In this document: in pieces, positions 61,380 through 64,000 of the stretch | Layout of the letters: each line of letters begins with the position of its first letter | Numbering within the stretch: the stretch's first letter is position 1 | Origin: Haemophilus parainfluenzae | GTDB lineage: Bacteria > Pseudomonadota > Gammaproteobacteria > Enterobacterales > Pasteurellaceae | Direction: 5' to 3' | Assembly: GCF_900450995.1 (NCBI RefSeq) | Contig: NZ_UGHY01000002.1 | Location: forward strand, 570,501 to 634,500 | Length of the DNA: 64,000 nucleotides | Position numbers and translations under genes: made by a program | The notes under the pieces: model-generated | Seen by the model: the letters and a program-made list of their open reading frames with translations, nothing else | The model's database searches: none | What the model was told of the DNA's origin: nothing

Positions 61380-62246
61380 CTATAACACAAAGAAATAGAA
61401 GTATGTGAAGAATGGTACTGCGGCTGTTAAGCTATCAATACGATCTAAAATACCGCCATGGCCTGGAATTAATTGACTACTGTCTTTAATGCCTGATTCA
61501 CGTTTAAACATACTTTCGGCTAAGTCACCCAATACAGAAATAGCCACTGTTGCCACAGAAAGCACAATAAAACCACTCATTGCACGACTACCTAATAAGG
61601 TTTCACCTGAGAAATGGATAAATACAAATGCCAATACAGCTGCAGTGATCATGCCACCAAATACGCCTTGCCATGTTTTCCCAGGTGATACTTTCGGTGC
61701 AAGTTTGTGCTTACCAAAAGCTCGTCCAGCAAAATATGCACCTGAGTCAGCTGCCCATACTAATACAAATACATATAGTAATAAGAATAAACCATGATGT
61801 GGATCAGCAGTGTAATTATCTAAACGTAGACGTAAGACGGCGGCAACAAAAGGAATCAACGTAGAAAACGCAAACAAGAGTTGTAAAGGAATATTTTTGC
61901 CCCAAAACTTCGCTGAACTTGGATAAGTCACCACTAACACCAATGCAAGTGCCCACCAACCGACAGAGTTTAGCAATAACAACGGTAAGTAGTTTTCAAA
62001 TACCCGACCCGCATCCAAATAATTACCTTCGTTATAAAGCCAAAGGAAAATAAATGCACCTAAAAATGCCGCGATACAAAGGCGTGCTAAAGGATTTTTA
62101 AAACGAGCAAATTGAGCCCACTCCCAGATACCAAGCGTCGCCACAAAGCCTAGGGCTAGGGCAAAATAAAATGGGGTAAATAAGAACAAGGCACATAATA
62201 CCAAAGCAATCAACACAATGGCTGATAATACACGTTCTTTAAGCAT
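61380..62246 (-). CDS. cdsA: Phosphatidate cytidylyltransferase
   Basis: A 288-residue membrane enzyme with about eight helices making CDP-diacylglycerol. The signature KDSSQLIPGHGGILDR near residue 255 is intact. It follows uppS by 11 bases in the envelope operon. Confidence 0.96.
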   Translation of the reverse strand: MLKERVLSAIVLIALVLCALFLFTPFYFALALGFVATLGIWEWAQFARFKNPLARLCIAAFLGAFIFLWLYNEGNYLDAGRVFENYLPLLLLNSVGWWALALVLVVTYPSSAKFWGKNIPLQLLFAFSTLIPFVAAVLRLRLDNYTADPHHGLFLLLYVFVLVWAADSGAYFAGRAFGKHKLAPKVSPGKTWQGVFGGMITAAVLAFVFIHFSGETLLGSRAMSGFIVLSVATVAISVLGDLAESMFKRESGIKDSSQLIPGHGGILDRIDSLTAAVPFFTYFYFFVL

Positions 62247-62257
62247 AAGTTCTCCGC

Positions 62258-62977
62258 TTATTCTGTCCCGCCAAAACGGCGATGACGTTGTTGATAGCAG
62301 GCAATAGCCTGATTAAAATCTTTTTCACTAAAATCCGGCCAAAGCACATCTAAAAAACACAATTCCGCATACGCAATTTGCCAAAGCAAGAAATTGCTAA
62401 TACGCTGCTCACCGCTTGTGCGAATTAATAAATCGACTGGCGGCTCATCTTGTGTGACTAAATGTTGCTGGAAAAGTGATTCATTAATATCACTCACCGA
62501 AATCTCATTATCTTTTACTTTTTCAGCTAATTGTTGGGTCGCTTGAACAATATCCCAACAACCACCATAATTCGCCGCAATATTTAAGGTAAGTGCGGTA
62601 TTATTTTCCGTTAAATTTTCTGCTTTTGCGATCTTCTCTTGCAATTTTTCACTAAAACGAGAAACATCACCGATAATCTTTAAACGAATATTATTTTTGT
62701 GTAATTTTTTGACTTCTCGATCAAGCGCTTGCATAAAGAGTGTCATTAAAGCGCTCACTTCTTGCTCGGGACGATTCCAGTTTTCGCTGCTAAATGCATA
62801 TAACGTCAAAAATTTAACACCAGTTTGTCGTGCATAACTCACCGCACGGCGCACTGCTGCCACACCATTTGTATGGCCAAAAATACGCAGCTTATTTTGT
62901 TGCTTCGCCCAGCGCCCATTACCATCCATTATGATGGCAACGTGTTCGGGAATATTATTGTTATCAAGTTCTTTCAT
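62258..62977 (-). CDS. uppS: Undecaprenyl diphosphate synthase
   Basis: A 239-residue cis-prenyltransferase that makes the C55 carrier for peptidoglycan and O-antigen-type glycans. [10 protein letters not shown] near residue 18, the FSSENW-type segment [10 protein letters not shown] and the C-terminal [15 protein letters not shown] are conserved. Confidence 0.97.
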   Translation of the reverse strand: MKELDNNNIPEHVAIIMDGNGRWAKQQNKLRIFGHTNGVAAVRRAVSYARQTGVKFLTLYAFSSENWNRPEQEVSALMTLFMQALDREVKKLHKNNIRLKIIGDVSRFSEKLQEKIAKAENLTENNTALTLNIAANYGGCWDIVQATQQLAEKVKDNEISVSDINESLFQQHLVTQDEPPVDLLIRTSGEQRISNFLLWQIAYAELCFLDVLWPDFSEKDFNQAIACYQQRHRRFGGTE

Positions 62978-63017
62978 TCTAAAACATTCGGATTTTATGA
63001 CCGCACTTTGGTGTATT

Positions 63018-64000
63018 CTACATTAACTTTTTAATCAGCGAAGCTGCTAATTCACGTGCTTGCTTATCTACGGCTAAGACATCATCAATGCTTGAAATAG
63101 TAGAAGCTGGCATTTGCTCAACCGCTGCTTGGTTAATTTTCGCAATATCCGTAAATTTAATATAGCCATCTAAAAAAGCTTGTACGGCAATTTCATTTGC
63201 CGCATTCATTGCGGTTGTCGCATACTGCCCTTCTGCAAAAGCATCGATCGCTAATTTTAAATTTGGATAACGATTAAAATCAGGTTCGATAAACGTCAAT
63301 TCTTTGATTTTAAAGAAATCTAATGGTTCCACACCACTGACTGTACGATTTGGATAAGCCATAGTTTCCGCAATTGGAGTACGCATATCCGGATTGCCCA
63401 TTTGAGCGATGACCGAACCATCTACATAACGCACCATTGAATGAATAATAGATTGAGGATGAATAATCACTTCCATTTCATCAGCCGATGCATTGAAGAG
63501 CCAGCGGGCTTCAATGTACTCCAAACCTTTATTCATCATCGTGGCAGAATCCACAGAGATTTTTTTACCCATTGACCAGTTTGGGTGAGCGACGGCTTGT
63601 TCTGGCGTAATATGTTCAAACTCGTTTAATGGCGTATAACGGAAAGGGCCACCAGAACCAGTTAAGACAATTTTACTGACCCCTAATTCTTTCAAAGGAC
63701 AGAATCCGACTTTTTCTTGCGCTTCAGGCGGTAAAGATTGAAAAATCGCGTTATGCTCACTATCAACAGGCAATAATTTTGCTCTTGACTGTTTCACTGC
63801 ATCAATAAAGATCTGGCCACAAGTCACCAACGATTCTTTATTCGCAAGCAAGACTTTCTTACTCGCTTTTACTGCTGAAAGAGTTGGTAGTAATCCAGCC
63901 GCCCCAACAATGGCTGCCATAACTTGATCGGCATCTGGATGTGCTGCCAACTCACAAATGGCTTTCTGCCCAGCTAAGACTTCCGTTTTAATGTGGTGTG
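63018..64000 (-). CDS. dxr: 1-deoxy-D-xylulose 5-phosphate reductoisomerase, 5' end missing
   Basis: The C-terminal 327 residues; the frame is open to the window edge (upstream residues [17 protein letters not shown]). It makes MEP in isoprenoid synthesis. Family motifs are [13 protein letters not shown] (substrate and metal binding), TGSGGPFR and [13 protein letters not shown]. Upstream of uppS, so the operon supplies the precursor for undecaprenyl phosphate. Confidence 0.96.
   Translation of the reverse strand, partial: HHIKTEVLAGQKAICELAAHPDADQVMAAIVGAAGLLPTLSAVKASKKVLLANKESLVTCGQIFIDAVKQSRAKLLPVDSEHNAIFQSLPPEAQEKVGFCPLKELGVSKIVLTGSGGPFRYTPLNEFEHITPEQAVAHPNWSMGKKISVDSATMMNKGLEYIEARWLFNASADEMEVIIHPQSIIHSMVRYVDGSVIAQMGNPDMRTPIAETMAYPNRTVSGVEPLDFFKIKELTFIEPDFNRYPNLKLAIDAFAEGQYATTAMNAANEIAVQAFLDGYIKFTDIAKINQAAVEQMPASTISSIDDVLAVDKQARELAASLIKKLM

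Overview
The window is a chromosomal segment of a gamma-proteobacterium of the family Pasteurellaceae, most likely a Haemophilus species (Haemophilus influenzae/parainfluenzae type). The evidence is the uptake signal sequence AAGTGCGGT / ACCGCACTT (about forty copies noticed by eye, several as inverted pairs forming terminators), the low GC content, and blocks of gene order that match, from memory, H. influenzae. The species cannot be fixed from sequence alone.

Layout. 1-2740 (minus): an iron-siderophore ABC importer (permease, permease, ATPase, start of the binding protein); the first permease is frameshifted. 2800-9400: envelope peptidase mepM, divergent from znuCB, then accA, pdxY and tilS. 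9400-12600: mutH-ogt and fadL (minus), divergent from yfcZ. 12700-14450: purM-purN. 14500-20750: ompW, divergent from yciC-yciB-yciA-yciI, then slt (frameshifted), trpR and mtgA. 20800-23030: tRNA-Ala(GGC), gltX and an array of four tRNA-Val(TAC) genes. 23150-30100: an orphan amidohydrolase, yejM-yejL, divergent yejK, then bamE-cpxR-cpxA. 30140-33290: copper efflux (copZ-copA, divergent cueR) and metJ. 33400-40040: galU, csrA, alaS, uspA, pepP, ygfB. 40100-42064: groES-groEL. 42234-48435: a urease operon ureABC - GST-like gene - ureEFGH, carrying two families of REP-like palindromes. 48590-50009: aspA, whose terminator is split by an IS3-family (IS150-like) element at 50041-51284. 51305-52632: a heavily decayed YfbS-like transporter pseudogene. 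52668-64000 (minus): the conserved envelope cluster dxr-uppS-cdsA-rseP-bamA-skp-lpxD-fabZ-lpxA-lpxB-rnhB, with dxr cut by the window edge.

Much of the regulation can be read as sites: a FadR box at fadL, a PurR box at purM, a trp operator at trpR, a MerR-type 19-bp-spacer promoter between copZ and cueR, tandem MetJ boxes at metJ, a sigma-32-like promoter at groES, and matching FNR/CRP-like sites at ompW and aspA. Together the genes cover metal homeostasis (Fe, Zn, Cu, Ni-urease), lipid A and outer-membrane assembly, purine synthesis and translation.

I found no CRISPR array, phage, toxin-antitoxin or defence island and no convincing new multigene system. The points most worth a second look are the two REP-like families in the urease operon, the IS in the aspA terminator (which itself carries an uptake sequence), three broken genes, and small inverted repeats after each tRNA-Val.
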